Shown one piece after another: positions 18,468 through 26,500 of a stretch of DNA of 64,000 bases (the first letter of the stretch is position 1; every line of letters starts with the position of its first letter). The translations under genes were made by a program, and so were the position numbers. The stretch comes from Adhaeribacter_A terreus (GTDB lineage: Bacteria > Bacteroidota > Bacteroidia > Cytophagales > Hymenobacteraceae), in assembly GCF_042657365.1 (NCBI RefSeq), contig NZ_JBHSKT010000005.1, positions 248,001 through 312,000 of the forward strand, in the 5' to 3' direction. The notes under the pieces are model-generated. The model was not told where the DNA came from. It worked only from the letters and a program-made list of their open reading frames with translations, and searched no databases.

Positions 18468-19442
18468 TTATTGCCGGTAAATTCTGAAGATAGAGGTTTT
18501 GCTTTTGGTTTGTATAGTCAATAAATATACGCCGGCGCGCAATTTTTCCAGGTTTTCTATCCGGTTACTGGCAGCATGTCCTTTTATAAGTTCCTGTCCG
18601 GTTAAGTTCGTTATGCTGTAATTAAAAGGTGCCTGGAAACCCTCAACAGAGATATTGTCTTTAAAAGGATTAGGGTAAAGTGAAATAGCGTGGGGCTCAA
18701 TTTCCTTAATTCCTGTATAACGGAAAATATCGCCATAGCTGCCGGCAAATTCAACCGAACAATCATAATACACCTTAAACTTCCAGAACCTCCGGTTGAT
18801 GCATCCACTCAGGCAATCTCCCCAGCCATAAGAATAGATTAACTCCACGTGACCGGTATGAATGGAATCCTGAATATCATTGCCGTCGCCGCCAAAGCTG
18901 CCTGGGTGTGCATACTGTACGCCATTAATTGCCTCAAACATATTGCTTAAAGCGGAAATGTTGTAATTGCTGTCTGATTTTAAAACAACAATTGGATTGA
19001 AGATTGTGAAAGTCCGGTCAAAAGTTAAATGGTACTTGGTTATTAACTGATCAACATAAGCATCGCCGGTATTCATATTCCCTAACTGAAGTTGCTGCAT
19101 CCAGGGTAAGCTCCCGCTGGCAGAAATTATTATAGAATTCATTACCGGGTGTGGAAAAGTATGAATATCCAGTAGCGAAATCACTGTATCGCGGGCTGCG
19201 AGATTTGAATTATAAACCGCAAGCATTGCATTTAGTACTGTATCTACGTGGGTTTTCGGAATAACTACCGAGTCTTTGTAGGCCAGATTGTTACGTAGTA
19301 TCTTTCTTAAGGCCAGCCGGCTTGCATCTTCCTGGTATAACCCAACAATACTATCCTGTGCTGAACAGGTAGAAGAAACCGTTTGTGCATGCGCTAAAGT
19401 TGTTCCATAAGAAAGCAGGAAGATAAGTAAAGCTCTGATCAT
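18468..19442 (-). CDS. T9SS-exported protein
   Basis: A 324-residue secreted protein. A signal peptide (about 1-20, ending AHAQ) and a type-A T9SS sorting domain at the C-terminus (SLYPNPFKDNISVEG ... LRAGVYLLTI ... FRIYRQ) are clear. The region between has Cys residues in CSAQD and GDCLSGCINRRFW, and motifs such as HTGHVELIYSYGWGDC, but I recognise no enzyme family. The start at 19442 follows the signal peptide; the longer frame adds 17 codons. Confidence 0.8.
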   Translation of the reverse strand: MIRALLIFLLSYGTTLAHAQTVSSTCSAQDSIVGLYQEDASRLALRKILRNNLAYKDSVVIPKTHVDTVLNAMLAVYNSNLAARDTVISLLDIHTFPHPVMNSIIISASGSLPWMQQLQLGNMNTGDAYVDQLITKYHLTFDRTFTIFNPIVVLKSDSNYNISALSNMFEAINGVQYAHPGSFGGDGNDIQDSIHTGHVELIYSYGWGDCLSGCINRRFWKFKVYYDCSVEFAGSYGDIFRYTGIKEIEPHAISLYPNPFKDNISVEGFQAPFNYSITNLTGQELIKGHAASNRIENLEKLRAGVYLLTIQTKSKTSIFRIYRQ

Positions 19443-19551
19443 AGCATTATCTTTTTTGTCTTGAAAGAGTACGATTTTCAGGAATATGCACACCTGTTTA
19501 CAGGACGTACAAATACCGCCTATCCGTTGCTTGCCCGATCAAATAAATAAT

Positions 19552-19581
19552 AAAACGCTATGCTTTCCGCCCCAAAAACTC
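19552..19581 (+). repeat. 30-bp element on the EcsC-family stop codon
   Basis: In-register copy whose last two bases are part of the TGA stop (19580-19582) of the minus-strand gene. Confidence 0.8.
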
Positions 19582-20338
19582 AAATTTCTGAAACTCCGGT
19601 ATCAGCCGCTGCATTAAACCAGCGCATGCGGTAAGCATTTATGGCCGTAACGCCCAGCTTCGTAGTGAGTTTATAATTGGCTACAACCCCAACCGGCGCG
19701 CCAATAACCGGAATAAGCTGCGCCATTTTAGCCAGGTCTATGTAATCTCGGTATTCCTGCTGAAAGCTCCGCCAATCGAACTGGTGAATATCGGCGGGCA
19801 GGTTTTGCTTGTGCGTTTCCCAGTTTGCCATTTGCAAATAAATTTCGCGGCGTTTTTCAGCACTGCTAAATGCCAGCTGAAATATGTAAAGCAAATAGAT
19901 CCGCTCGCGGTAATCGTCGGAAGCAAAGCCATACAAAGCGGATATTTCAAAAAGCAGTTTCAGTTTCAGGCTCAGGAAGATCGGGAAATCGGCGAGGCCC
20001 AGTAAAAGGCCGCCTGCGCCCGTAATGCCGCCTTCTGCCGCTGCCGCCGTCCGGTAAAAGTTTATCCGTTCCAGCACCTTCGCTTCTTTTTCCGCCAACG
20101 AAACCGCCGTAACCTGCTTCCGGGAAACGAATTCTGCGCCAAACAACACGCCCCTGATCATTTGTTTCATAGTAGCGGTAATTGCCACGTGGATCTTTTC
20201 GGGAATGAAGCTGTTCATTTTCTGCTGCATTTTTCTCGAAACCCGATCGGTGAAGGAAGGCGGACGCAGCATTTTTTCCTGCCAGGCGGCCAGTTCCCGG
20301 CGCACATTTTCATCGGCAGCAGCAAAAAGATCGGTCAT
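19580..20338 (-). CDS. EcsC family protein
   Basis: A 252-residue protein with the EcsC domain: KIHVAITATMKQMIRGVLFGAEF, VLERINFYRTAAAAEGG, and the Gly/Ala-rich hydrophobic segment GGITGAGGLLLGLADFPIFLSLKLKLLFEIS. A later hydrophobic stretch (LIPVIGAPVGVVANYKLT) may also touch the membrane. EcsC was named from a Bacillus ABC-transporter operon, but no ABC genes adjoin here and the molecular role is unknown. The start at 20338 gives an acidic N-terminal helix before the domain. Confidence 0.8.
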   Translation of the reverse strand: MTDLFAAADENVRRELAAWQEKMLRPPSFTDRVSRKMQQKMNSFIPEKIHVAITATMKQMIRGVLFGAEFVSRKQVTAVSLAEKEAKVLERINFYRTAAAAEGGITGAGGLLLGLADFPIFLSLKLKLLFEISALYGFASDDYRERIYLLYIFQLAFSSAEKRREIYLQMANWETHKQNLPADIHQFDWRSFQQEYRDYIDLAKMAQLIPVIGAPVGVVANYKLTTKLGVTAINAYRMRWFNAAADTGVSEI

Positions 20339-20405
20339 GGTTCAGGAACATTCAGAAATACCTGAAAAGATACGGATTTCAGCCGGAAGGTTTACCGGGG
20401 GGCGG

Positions 20406-20542
20406 AAAACGCTATGCTTTTAAGGTGAAAAACTGAAATGCCATTGAAGCTCAAATGCCGTGATACAAGCAAGCTGTACATAGACAAACGCTTCAGGCAA
20501 AAAAAGAAAATAAAAACGGTAGGATTTGGGAGGTAAAAAGTG
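20406..20542 (+). repeat. 30-bp element, two copies
   Basis: Copies at 20406-20435 and 20513-20542 fill the gap between EcsC and the secreted paralogue B, 16 bases before the latter's stop. Confidence 0.8.
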
Positions 20543-20558
20543 GAGCAAAGCCGGCTGG

Positions 20559-21206
20559 TTAATTATAGTAGAGTTTAAACTGGTAAACCACGCTGCCATG
20601 CGAAGTGGTAGCGATGTAATACGTAGGCGTTTTAGCTACCAGCCGGTATTTATACTGGTCGCCTGGAGAACTGGACCGATTGATGCCGGGGTTGGTACTG
20701 CCCTGAAACACGAGCACAAATTCACCATTTTTTCTGGGCTTAAAATCGAGCAGTGAAAGGTGTTTCTTTTTTCCTACCGTTTCCTTCCAGATCCCATTCG
20801 CTAAATTCACCCGGGTGGTATCGCCGTTGTCTTCCAGATAGAATAAATTCTGATGGGTGGCTAATTGCTTACACGCATTTTTGGCAAGGTTCGATTTCGG
20901 GTTGGTTTTAATTATTTCCCAATCGCCTTTCGGCGGGTTAAGTTTATGGTGCAGACGCGCATATTCGGCGCAGGTCTTTTGCAGATCTATATCTACCATA
21001 GCTGCCAGTTCCAGCTTCTGCCGTTCATTTTTCTGTTTCCTGAGTTCAGTTGCCAGTACCTTGTCAAAACAACGTTTCAGCTTTACCGAATCTGCGCTTG
21101 CTTCCGTTTCCAGGCAATGGCAATAGGTATAGCTTATATGTAAGCGTTGCCCGAAAGCAGTAGTAAAGGCCAGGCAGCCCGTTATCAGAAGCAGGATCAG
21201 TTTCAT
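20559..21206 (-). CDS. secreted protein, paralogue B of a two-member family
   Basis: Same family and same length (215 residues) as the protein at 17207-17854. Shared features in order: signal peptide, SYTYCHCLETEASADSVK, KRCFDKVL, a Lys/Glu helix with IDLQKTCAEYARL, KLNPPKGDWEIIK, CKQLATHQNLFYLEDNGDTTRV, GIWKETVGKKK, LDFKPRKNGEFVLVFQGST, GDQYKYRLVAKTPTYYIAT and VVYQFKLYYN. The Cys of CEFIL in paralogue A is G here, so it is not essential to the fold. The pair is split by three unrelated genes. Upstream, a short inverted repeat (TCAAGA ... TCTTGA, about 21218-21260) is a possible operator. Confidence 0.75.
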   Translation of the reverse strand: MKLILLLITGCLAFTTAFGQRLHISYTYCHCLETEASADSVKLKRCFDKVLATELRKQKNERQKLELAAMVDIDLQKTCAEYARLHHKLNPPKGDWEIIKTNPKSNLAKNACKQLATHQNLFYLEDNGDTTRVNLANGIWKETVGKKKHLSLLDFKPRKNGEFVLVFQGSTNPGINRSSSPGDQYKYRLVAKTPTYYIATTSHGSVVYQFKLYYN

Positions 21207-21426
21207 AATTCAGGGAAAATCAAGAATTAAGTGCAATAAAATCTTGATATATGAATATAAAACGGACTGCTTAAAGAATAATCCGGTTACTAAACGCTAT
21301 TTTACGTGAAGGGGGTTAATAAATAAGGTGTACAGGTAACAGATCGGGGTAAATATGATGCGCCTGAAAACCGATTTGCGGGCGGCGTACAAAATTGCCG
21401 AAAAGCTAAGGCGAGAAAATGTGCAA

Positions 21427-21480
21427 AAAACCGGTAAACATCAGTTTGGTATTTTTAGCAAAGTGCTGTTTACCGGTTTT
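21427..21480 (-). terminator. terminator of cyanophycinase gene
   Basis: AAAACCGGTAAACA and TGTTTACCGGTTTT form a perfect 14-bp stem around a 26-base loop. Confidence 0.75.
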
Positions 21481-21494
21481 CTTTAAAAGATGAA

Positions 21495-22319
21495 TCAGTC
21501 TTCTTTTATTGCTTTTACGTTCATTGGCTGGAACAAGCGTTCGGCCAGGCAATAACGATAACCTTCCACCAGGAAATGCATAGTCAGGTTTTCTACGGCC
21601 ACCGGCGCACCAAACTCCACTTCATCCAGATTTGTAGAAAGTATTTTGCTGCCGTCTATGATTGTTACCACGCCAATGCCAAATGCTTCTATCTGGTCGC
21701 CTTCCCTGATGATCACACCCGTGCCTTCGCCTAAGCCTACGCCAATGTAATCGGGCCACTTGGCAACCGCCATGGCTAAACGCCCGAAGCGCCCTCTTTC
21801 CGTAAAATGCGAATCGATGTAAACACCGTGAATAAAAGAAAGTGCGGTGCTGGTTTTGGTACGTCCTTTTTCCAGCGAATAAGAACCGTACCCTTCGTAG
21901 ATCATTCTATCCGATAACGCCACGGCGCCCGCGCTGGTACCCGCAATCACAATTTCGTCGGTAATGTAGCGTTCGCGCATAATTTGCAATACCTGCGTGC
22001 CGCGCAGAAAATCGGCAATGCGCCGCTGGTCGCCGCCGGTAAAAAAGAGTACATCGGCTCTGCGTATGCGTTCCATGTTTTCGGGAGTATCGGCTTCGTT
22101 CTCTTCGTCTATGCGCAAATAATGGGCGTTACACAAACCAAGTTCCCGGAAAGCATCTTTATAAGCCTGCCCCGATTCGTCGGGCTCCGGCGCCGCCGTG
22201 GTAATTACTTCTACATAAGAATCGGTGTGGCAGAAAGAAGAATGAATAAGTTGCAGCAAAGCATCGTCGCCGCCGCCGCCAAGTGCAATTAAAGTACCTT
22301 TTATTTTCAGTTGATTCAT
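21495..22319 (-). CDS. cphB: cyanophycinase, peptidase S51 family
   Basis: A 274-residue protein close in length to known cyanophycinases. It has the N-terminal GTLIALGGGGDD, the RADVLFFTGGDQRRI motif, and the nucleophile elbow IAGTSAGAVALSD with the catalytic Ser. In the family it cleaves cyanophycin (poly-Asp with Arg side chains) to beta-Asp-Arg. No cyanophycin synthetase lies in the window, so it may act on imported polymer, on polymer made elsewhere in the genome, or on other beta-aspartyl peptides. It sits alone between its own terminator and that of rlpA. Confidence 0.85.
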   Translation of the reverse strand: MNQLKIKGTLIALGGGGDDALLQLIHSSFCHTDSYVEVITTAAPEPDESGQAYKDAFRELGLCNAHYLRIDEENEADTPENMERIRRADVLFFTGGDQRRIADFLRGTQVLQIMRERYITDEIVIAGTSAGAVALSDRMIYEGYGSYSLEKGRTKTSTALSFIHGVYIDSHFTERGRFGRLAMAVAKWPDYIGVGLGEGTGVIIREGDQIEAFGIGVVTIIDGSKILSTNLDEVEFGAPVAVENLTMHFLVEGYRYCLAERLFQPMNVKAIKED

Positions 22320-22433
22320 GTAAGCTGGTTATGCCGTTAGCAATGCTTCAGCCCGAATACGTAATTAACGGGCAAAAAGTAGTATTCTGGTAAAAATAAG
22401 CCGCTTTTTATGTGGGCTGAATAAGAAATAAAA

Positions 22434-22460
22434 AGCCCGCATACCAGTAGTTTGCGGGCT
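22434..22460 (-). terminator. terminator of rlpA
   Basis: AGCCCGCA and TGCGGGCT with an 11-base loop; read on the minus strand the right arm runs into TTTTTATTTC. Confidence 0.8.
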
Positions 22461-22494
22461 AATAAGTTTAAAAAGGGCAATATAAGGTCTTGAT

Positions 22495-23169
22495 TCAGCC
22501 GTTACCCTGGCGCACCAGGGTTGGTATTCCGGCTTTGGAAAGTTCGGTTTTCACGCGGTCGGCAATCTGGCGATCGGTAAAGCGGCCCGCCAGCACGCGG
22601 TGCACCGTTTTGCCGTTCACAGTTTCCTGCGTAAGCGTAACCAGCACATCGTTTTGCAGCGCTTTGATCTTTTGCGATTGCAGTTCTGCATTTTTCAGAT
22701 CGGAAAAAGAACCGGCCTGGATCACGTAATACACTTCCGAAACCACCGAATCTGGCAGGGTAGCAGTAGTTGCTACTTCGGAGGCCGGCTTGGTAAGAAT
22801 TTCCATCTCTACCTTGGCAAGTCCGCTCCGGATCATGTCTATTTCGCGGGCAGCCGCTTCGGAAAGGTCTATCAGGCGGCGGCCTTTAAACGGACCCCGA
22901 TCTGTAATGCGAACAATTACCGACTTGTTGTTAGCCAGGTTTGTAACTTTTACCTCCGTGCCAAATGGCAGGGAAGGATGCGCAGCCGTAAGTTTGTTCT
23001 TATTATAGATCTCGCCGTTGCTGCTCTTGCGGCCGTGGTATTTGGTGCCGTACCACGAAGCGGTTCCGGTTTGCGTTTTGCCTTTACCGGTAGCAAACGC
23101 TGAAATATTCAGCGCAAAAAAAATGATGAGAATAAAGCTGAAAACATAATTTAGTCTTCGTAAATCCAT
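22495..23169 (-). CDS. rlpA: RlpA-like septal-ring lytic transglycosylase with SPOR domain
   Basis: A 224-residue secreted cell-wall protein. After a signal peptide comes the double-psi beta-barrel: GTASWYGTKYHGRKSSNGEIYNK and VIVRITDRGPFKGRRLIDLS, with the His and Asp used by RlpA on denuded glycan strands. The C-terminal SPOR domain (about 145-220; YYVIQAGSFSDLKNAE ... HRVLAGRF) should bind glycan lacking stem peptides at the septum. No lipobox is seen, unlike E. coli RlpA. A TAGATTTG promoter box lies 23 bases upstream of the start. Confidence 0.9.
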   Translation of the reverse strand: MDLRRLNYVFSFILIIFFALNISAFATGKGKTQTGTASWYGTKYHGRKSSNGEIYNKNKLTAAHPSLPFGTEVKVTNLANNKSVIVRITDRGPFKGRRLIDLSEAAAREIDMIRSGLAKVEMEILTKPASEVATTATLPDSVVSEVYYVIQAGSFSDLKNAELQSQKIKALQNDVLVTLTQETVNGKTVHRVLAGRFTDRQIADRVKTELSKAGIPTLVRQGNG

Positions 23170-23191
23170 GTGTTCCTTTATTGGTGAACCG

Positions 23192-23199
23192 CAAATCTA
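23192..23199 (-). promoter_or_regulatory. TAnnTTTG promoter box of rlpA
   Basis: TAGATTTG on the minus strand, a perfect match, 22 bases before the rlpA ATG. No good TTTG upstream box was found. Confidence 0.5.
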
Positions 23200-23720
23200 C
23201 GAACGATTTTTTTAAAAACTAATTTTAAAGCCATTTAAGCGCTTATCGGGGTGTGGCAATGAGGGGATATGCATACCAGCAACTACGGTTTAAAAACGTT
23301 ATAATTCAAAAAGTATGTTTCCATATGGCGCTTACGCGTACATTTTTCCGGGTGTGGTGCAAAACAAGATTCGTATTTAAAAAGACTAAAAAAACCTGGA
23401 ACTTTTTTTCAGATTTTTCTGTCCGCAACCGTTTTGATTAGTTTTTTAGTAAAAAATGATAGCGTTTTTAGCAAAGTTGATTTTCGGCTGGTACCGTCAG
23501 CGAAAGCAGATTGCAATGACAATTCTCTGAATTGGGATTTGTCAGATTCAGGGATTAATGGATTTAACCACCCTCACCCCCCTTGAAAAGGAGGGGAGCT
23601 TTTCCTTCCATTGTTTCACTTCATTAATTTACTCATTCCGCCAGCGCAGCGTCACACGAAAATCACGTTTGCTAGAAAGCTCAACTAAAAAGAAGCTGAC
23701 TATGGAGGGAAATGATACCA

Positions 23721-23807
23721 GTTTCTGCGTTCGCGGCCTCCGCACTTTCCGATTTCGTCAGAAAAGCCGCGCGCGGCCAGGAAAGTGTGAGACGCGAACG
23801 CAGAAAC
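23721..23807. repeat. 87-bp foldback
   Basis: Arms of about 28 bases: perfect 15-bp outer stem (GTTTCTGCGTTCGCG), then a bulge, then CACTTTCC with GGAAAGTG, around a GC-rich loop of about 29 bases. No flanking gene or target duplication was clear. Confidence 0.75.
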
Positions 23808-24089
23808 AAAGCCACCCGGCTTGAGGGAGAAAATTGCCGATGAAAATTAAAAGCCAGATGTTTAGCAGAAAAAGTATTTCAAAACGCTAGCACTTTTAGT
23901 TGAAAAACTGCTGCCCGCCGACGAGGTCCTTCAGAGCTACGCTCGCAATCTTCGCGCTCCCGCGCTCAATTGTGCTCAGAATGACAAAAATGGTATGCTT
24001 TTGAGCCTAAAAACTCAGAAATGCGGCTTTATAAGTTCCCTCGACTAACGCTCGGGATGACGGAAAACGCATAGCAAACTGCCTCATTA

Positions 24090-25463
24090 CTAATACATCT
24101 TTGGCAACGAAATCCCTTTGATCTTCCGGTAAAGCGTAATCGCCGCCTGATCGGTTAAGCCCGAAATAAAATCCGTAACGTTCAAGATCTTTTCGTAATC
24201 GGAAGGGCTTATTTTGCGGTCTAAACCCAGGAACTGATCCGGAATAAGATCGAGCATTTTCTGGTTTCGGCGCGACTGCGTGAAGAAAACCGCATTCAGA
24301 AACACATCGAGCAAACCGCCTAAAACTTCGAAACCAGCGGCTTCAATTTCTAAAACCGGACGGTTCTGGTAAATTTTCTGGATGGAGAGTTTCTTGATCT
24401 CATCCAGAGCAGGTTTGCAGCGTAGTTCACCGATCAAAGCTTTATCGAAACGGCCGGCTAAAATGGCTTCTTCTTCCAGCAGGAAAATTTCCGCCGATTC
24501 TGCAATTAATTTCCCGATGATCTTCGCCCGCAGAAACCCGATTTCCTCGCGCCAATCCGAAAAATGAATGCGGGAAACTTTGCCTTCCGGCTCTTCCAGC
24601 AGGTCTTTTAGCAGTTTTTTGCCTTCTGCCGCCGGAATTAAGCCTAATTTGCAGCCGTCCTCAAAATCTACAATGCGGTAGCAAATATCGTCGGCGGCTT
24701 CTACTAAAAAAGCCAGCGGGTGCCGGTGAAAAAACACGCCCGATTCCGAGCTTTTCCGGAGCAAACCCAATTCAGATGCAATGTTGCTGAAACGCTCTTT
24801 CTCGCTCTGGAAAAAACCGTATTTCTTTTCGCTGCAAAGTTTAGAATTCGGGAAATGCGGCACGCTTTCTTTCGGGTATTTGGTGAAAGTGGCCAGCGTG
24901 GTATAAGTTAAGCGCAAACCGCCGGGCGTGTCGCATTGCGCCGGATACGTGTGCGTCAGGATCCGGAAACCGGCGGCGTTGCCTTCAAAACGCTGTAAAT
25001 CGGCTTTTTCAGCTTCCGATAAATTACGCAGAAAAGGCGCGGCTTCCGAACTCTGAAAATAAGCCGAAATAGCGTCTTCGCCGGAATGCCCGAACGGCGG
25101 ATTACCAATGTCGTGCGCCAGACAAGCGGCCGCTACGGCATCGCCAAAATCGTTGTCGGAAATGTTTTTATGCTGCGTAAGTTTGGGGTGGCGTTCTACA
25201 ATGTTTTTACCCACAATTCTGCCCAGGCTCCTGCCCACACAACTGGTTTCTAAACTATGCGTAAGGCGGGTGTGCACAAAATCGCTTTCGGGCAGGGGCA
25301 TTACCTGCGTTTTATTTTGCAGTCTTCGGAAGGCCGAAGAAAAAACAATACGGTCGTAGTCGCGCTGAAATTCTCCGCGCACCGATTCGTCGGCCTCGTG
25401 GTGTTTGGCCTGATCTTCGAAACGTTTTTTTGAAAGCAGTTTTTCCCAGTGCATTGGCTCCAT
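24090..25463 (-). CDS. dgt: deoxyguanosinetriphosphate triphosphohydrolase
   Basis: HD-domain dNTPase of 457 residues that splits dGTP (or other dNTPs) to nucleoside and triphosphate. Metal site: H64 in HTRLTHSLE, the HD pair H117-D118 in AHDIGNPPFGHSGEDA, and a later Asp in AADDICYRIVDFEDG. RDYDRIVFSSAFRRLQNKTQV before the HD domain is characteristic. Homologues often begin MxWEKLLS, so the ATG at 25454 (MHWEKLLS) is an alternative start. A TTTG box 20 bases before TAGCTTCG upstream may be the promoter. Monocistronic; diverges from the lipoprotein at 25622. Confidence 0.93.
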   Translation of the reverse strand: MEPMHWEKLLSKKRFEDQAKHHEADESVRGEFQRDYDRIVFSSAFRRLQNKTQVMPLPESDFVHTRLTHSLETSCVGRSLGRIVGKNIVERHPKLTQHKNISDNDFGDAVAAACLAHDIGNPPFGHSGEDAISAYFQSSEAAPFLRNLSEAEKADLQRFEGNAAGFRILTHTYPAQCDTPGGLRLTYTTLATFTKYPKESVPHFPNSKLCSEKKYGFFQSEKERFSNIASELGLLRKSSESGVFFHRHPLAFLVEAADDICYRIVDFEDGCKLGLIPAAEGKKLLKDLLEEPEGKVSRIHFSDWREEIGFLRAKIIGKLIAESAEIFLLEEEAILAGRFDKALIGELRCKPALDEIKKLSIQKIYQNRPVLEIEAAGFEVLGGLLDVFLNAVFFTQSRRNQKMLDLIPDQFLGLDRKISPSDYEKILNVTDFISGLTDQAAITLYRKIKGISLPKMY

Positions 25464-25576
25464 ACGCGCAGATTTTCAGAAATATGTTCCGAAGCTACGG
25501 CAAGCCGGGCAAAGCTGCAAACCTGTGGCCATTTTTCCGTAAAAACGCTGGTAAACTTTCCGGTTTCAGGCTGGTT

Positions 25577-25606
25577 TACTTTTTGTGCCCCAAACCCTAC
25601 CGTTTT
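25577..25606 (-). repeat. 30-bp element in divergent gap
   Basis: In-register minus-orientation copy 16 bases before the lipoprotein start at 25622. Confidence 0.8.
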
Positions 25607-25621
25607 TTAGCTCTTAATTTT

Positions 25622-26305
25622 ATGCGAAACCGCCTTTTAGTTTTTCTGCCCGTTTTCATAGCGTTTTTGGGTTGCAGCAAGCCCGCCGGAAAAAGCACCG
25701 ATATGCAAACTGCTTCTACTACCGCTTCCACAGAAGCCGTTTCGCAAACCTGCCCCGAATATTTTTATTACTACAACCAGGAAAAAATTCCGATGCAGGT
25801 TAACCCCGCCGTTTTATTAGTAGGTTTTACAGAAGGACAAACGCCGGAAAATCAGCGGAAGCTATTGAGCCGTTTCACAGAATTTGCGGAACTGGGTTCG
25901 GAGCAACGTTCGGCGGCCGGAGCATTTACCATTGTAAAACTGAAACCCGCCACTACGTGTCCGCAGGCGCTGGCAATGGCAAAAAAACTGCAGCAAATGC
26001 CGGAAGTTACGTTTGCCAACCCAACCTTTAAATCGCCGCCTACATTGGGAAATACTTATGCCTGGGTGGGCGTTACCTCGGAATTTATTGTAACCCTGAA
26101 ACGCAGAGAAGACCTGCCAACCTTTGAAAACGCGATCGCGCAAACCAAAACCAAAATCCTCGATCCGCTGGGAGAAACTACTTTCCTGGTTCAGGCTACC
26201 AAAACCGCGCAAGGCAACACCCTGGAAATGGCCAATTACTTTCACGAGCAACCGTATGTGCAGAATTCAGAACCCGATTTTTTCCTGGCCAGTCCGCAAA
26301 ATTAA
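25622..26305 (+). CDS. lipoprotein resembling a stand-alone subtilase prodomain
   Basis: A 227-residue lipoprotein (lipobox FLGC). The mature part has the pattern of the N-terminal prodomain of Bacteroidota S8 subtilases: VLLVGFTEGQTPENQRKLLSRF, FTIVKLKPAT, MPEVTFANPTFKSP, a second copy-like half with SEFIVTLKRREDLPTFENAI, DPLGETTFLVQATK, GNTLEMANYFHEQPYVQNSEPDFFL. No Asp/His/Ser catalytic motif follows; the protein stops where a protease would begin. It may therefore act as an inhibitor or chaperone of a protease in trans (inference). The start at 25622 precedes the signal peptide; the longer frame adds 64 unlikely codons. A copy of the 30-bp element overlaps codons 6-15. A paralogue follows at 26501. 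Confidence 0.72.
   Translation: MRNRLLVFLPVFIAFLGCSKPAGKSTDMQTASTTASTEAVSQTCPEYFYYYNQEKIPMQVNPAVLLVGFTEGQTPENQRKLLSRFTEFAELGSEQRSAAGAFTIVKLKPATTCPQALAMAKKLQQMPEVTFANPTFKSPPTLGNTYAWVGVTSEFIVTLKRREDLPTFENAIAQTKTKILDPLGETTFLVQATKTAQGNTLEMANYFHEQPYVQNSEPDFFLASPQN
25638..25667 (-). repeat. 30-bp element inside a signal-peptide coding region
   Basis: TAGTTTTT ... ATAGCGTTTT in register. In the gene's frame it reads VFLPVFIAFL, part of the signal peptide. Confidence 0.55.
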
Positions 26306-26333
26306 AGCTTAAAACCGCCTTTTTCAGGTTTGT

Positions 26334-26363
26334 AAAACGCTATGGGAAAGCACCGTAAAACTG
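26334..26363 (+). repeat. 30-bp element between the two prodomain-like genes
   Basis: In-register plus copy 28 bases after the upstream stop. Confidence 0.75.
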
Positions 26364-26500
26364 TCTTTTGTTTTCATAACTAACTGAAAATCTATATATT
26401 AAAATTAACATAGAATAAAAATATTCGGAAAAATTTCAGCCATTTCGTAGCCGCGCGCCGTAGAATGGGTAGAAGCTCACCTTTAACCGCCCTTTTACCT

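Larger units (their letters stand above)
23170..24089. repeat. 920-bp repeat-rich gap
   Basis: No gene is supported. From left: a worn element-like stretch at 23286 and 23455; a CCCCTTGAAAAGGAGGGGAGC hairpin family member (23566-23606); a foldback with arms GTTTCTGCGTTCGCG (23721-23735 and 23793-23807); element copies at 23881-23910 and 23987-24016; and a block at about 23910-24060 that ends TTATAAGTTCCCTCG ... CGGGATGACGG, a relative of 56844-56927. Confidence 0.7.

Noticed and set aside
23558..23824. 88-residue open frame on the plus strand
   Set aside because: It spans the CCTCCCC block and the foldback, so it is a by-product of repeat sequence.
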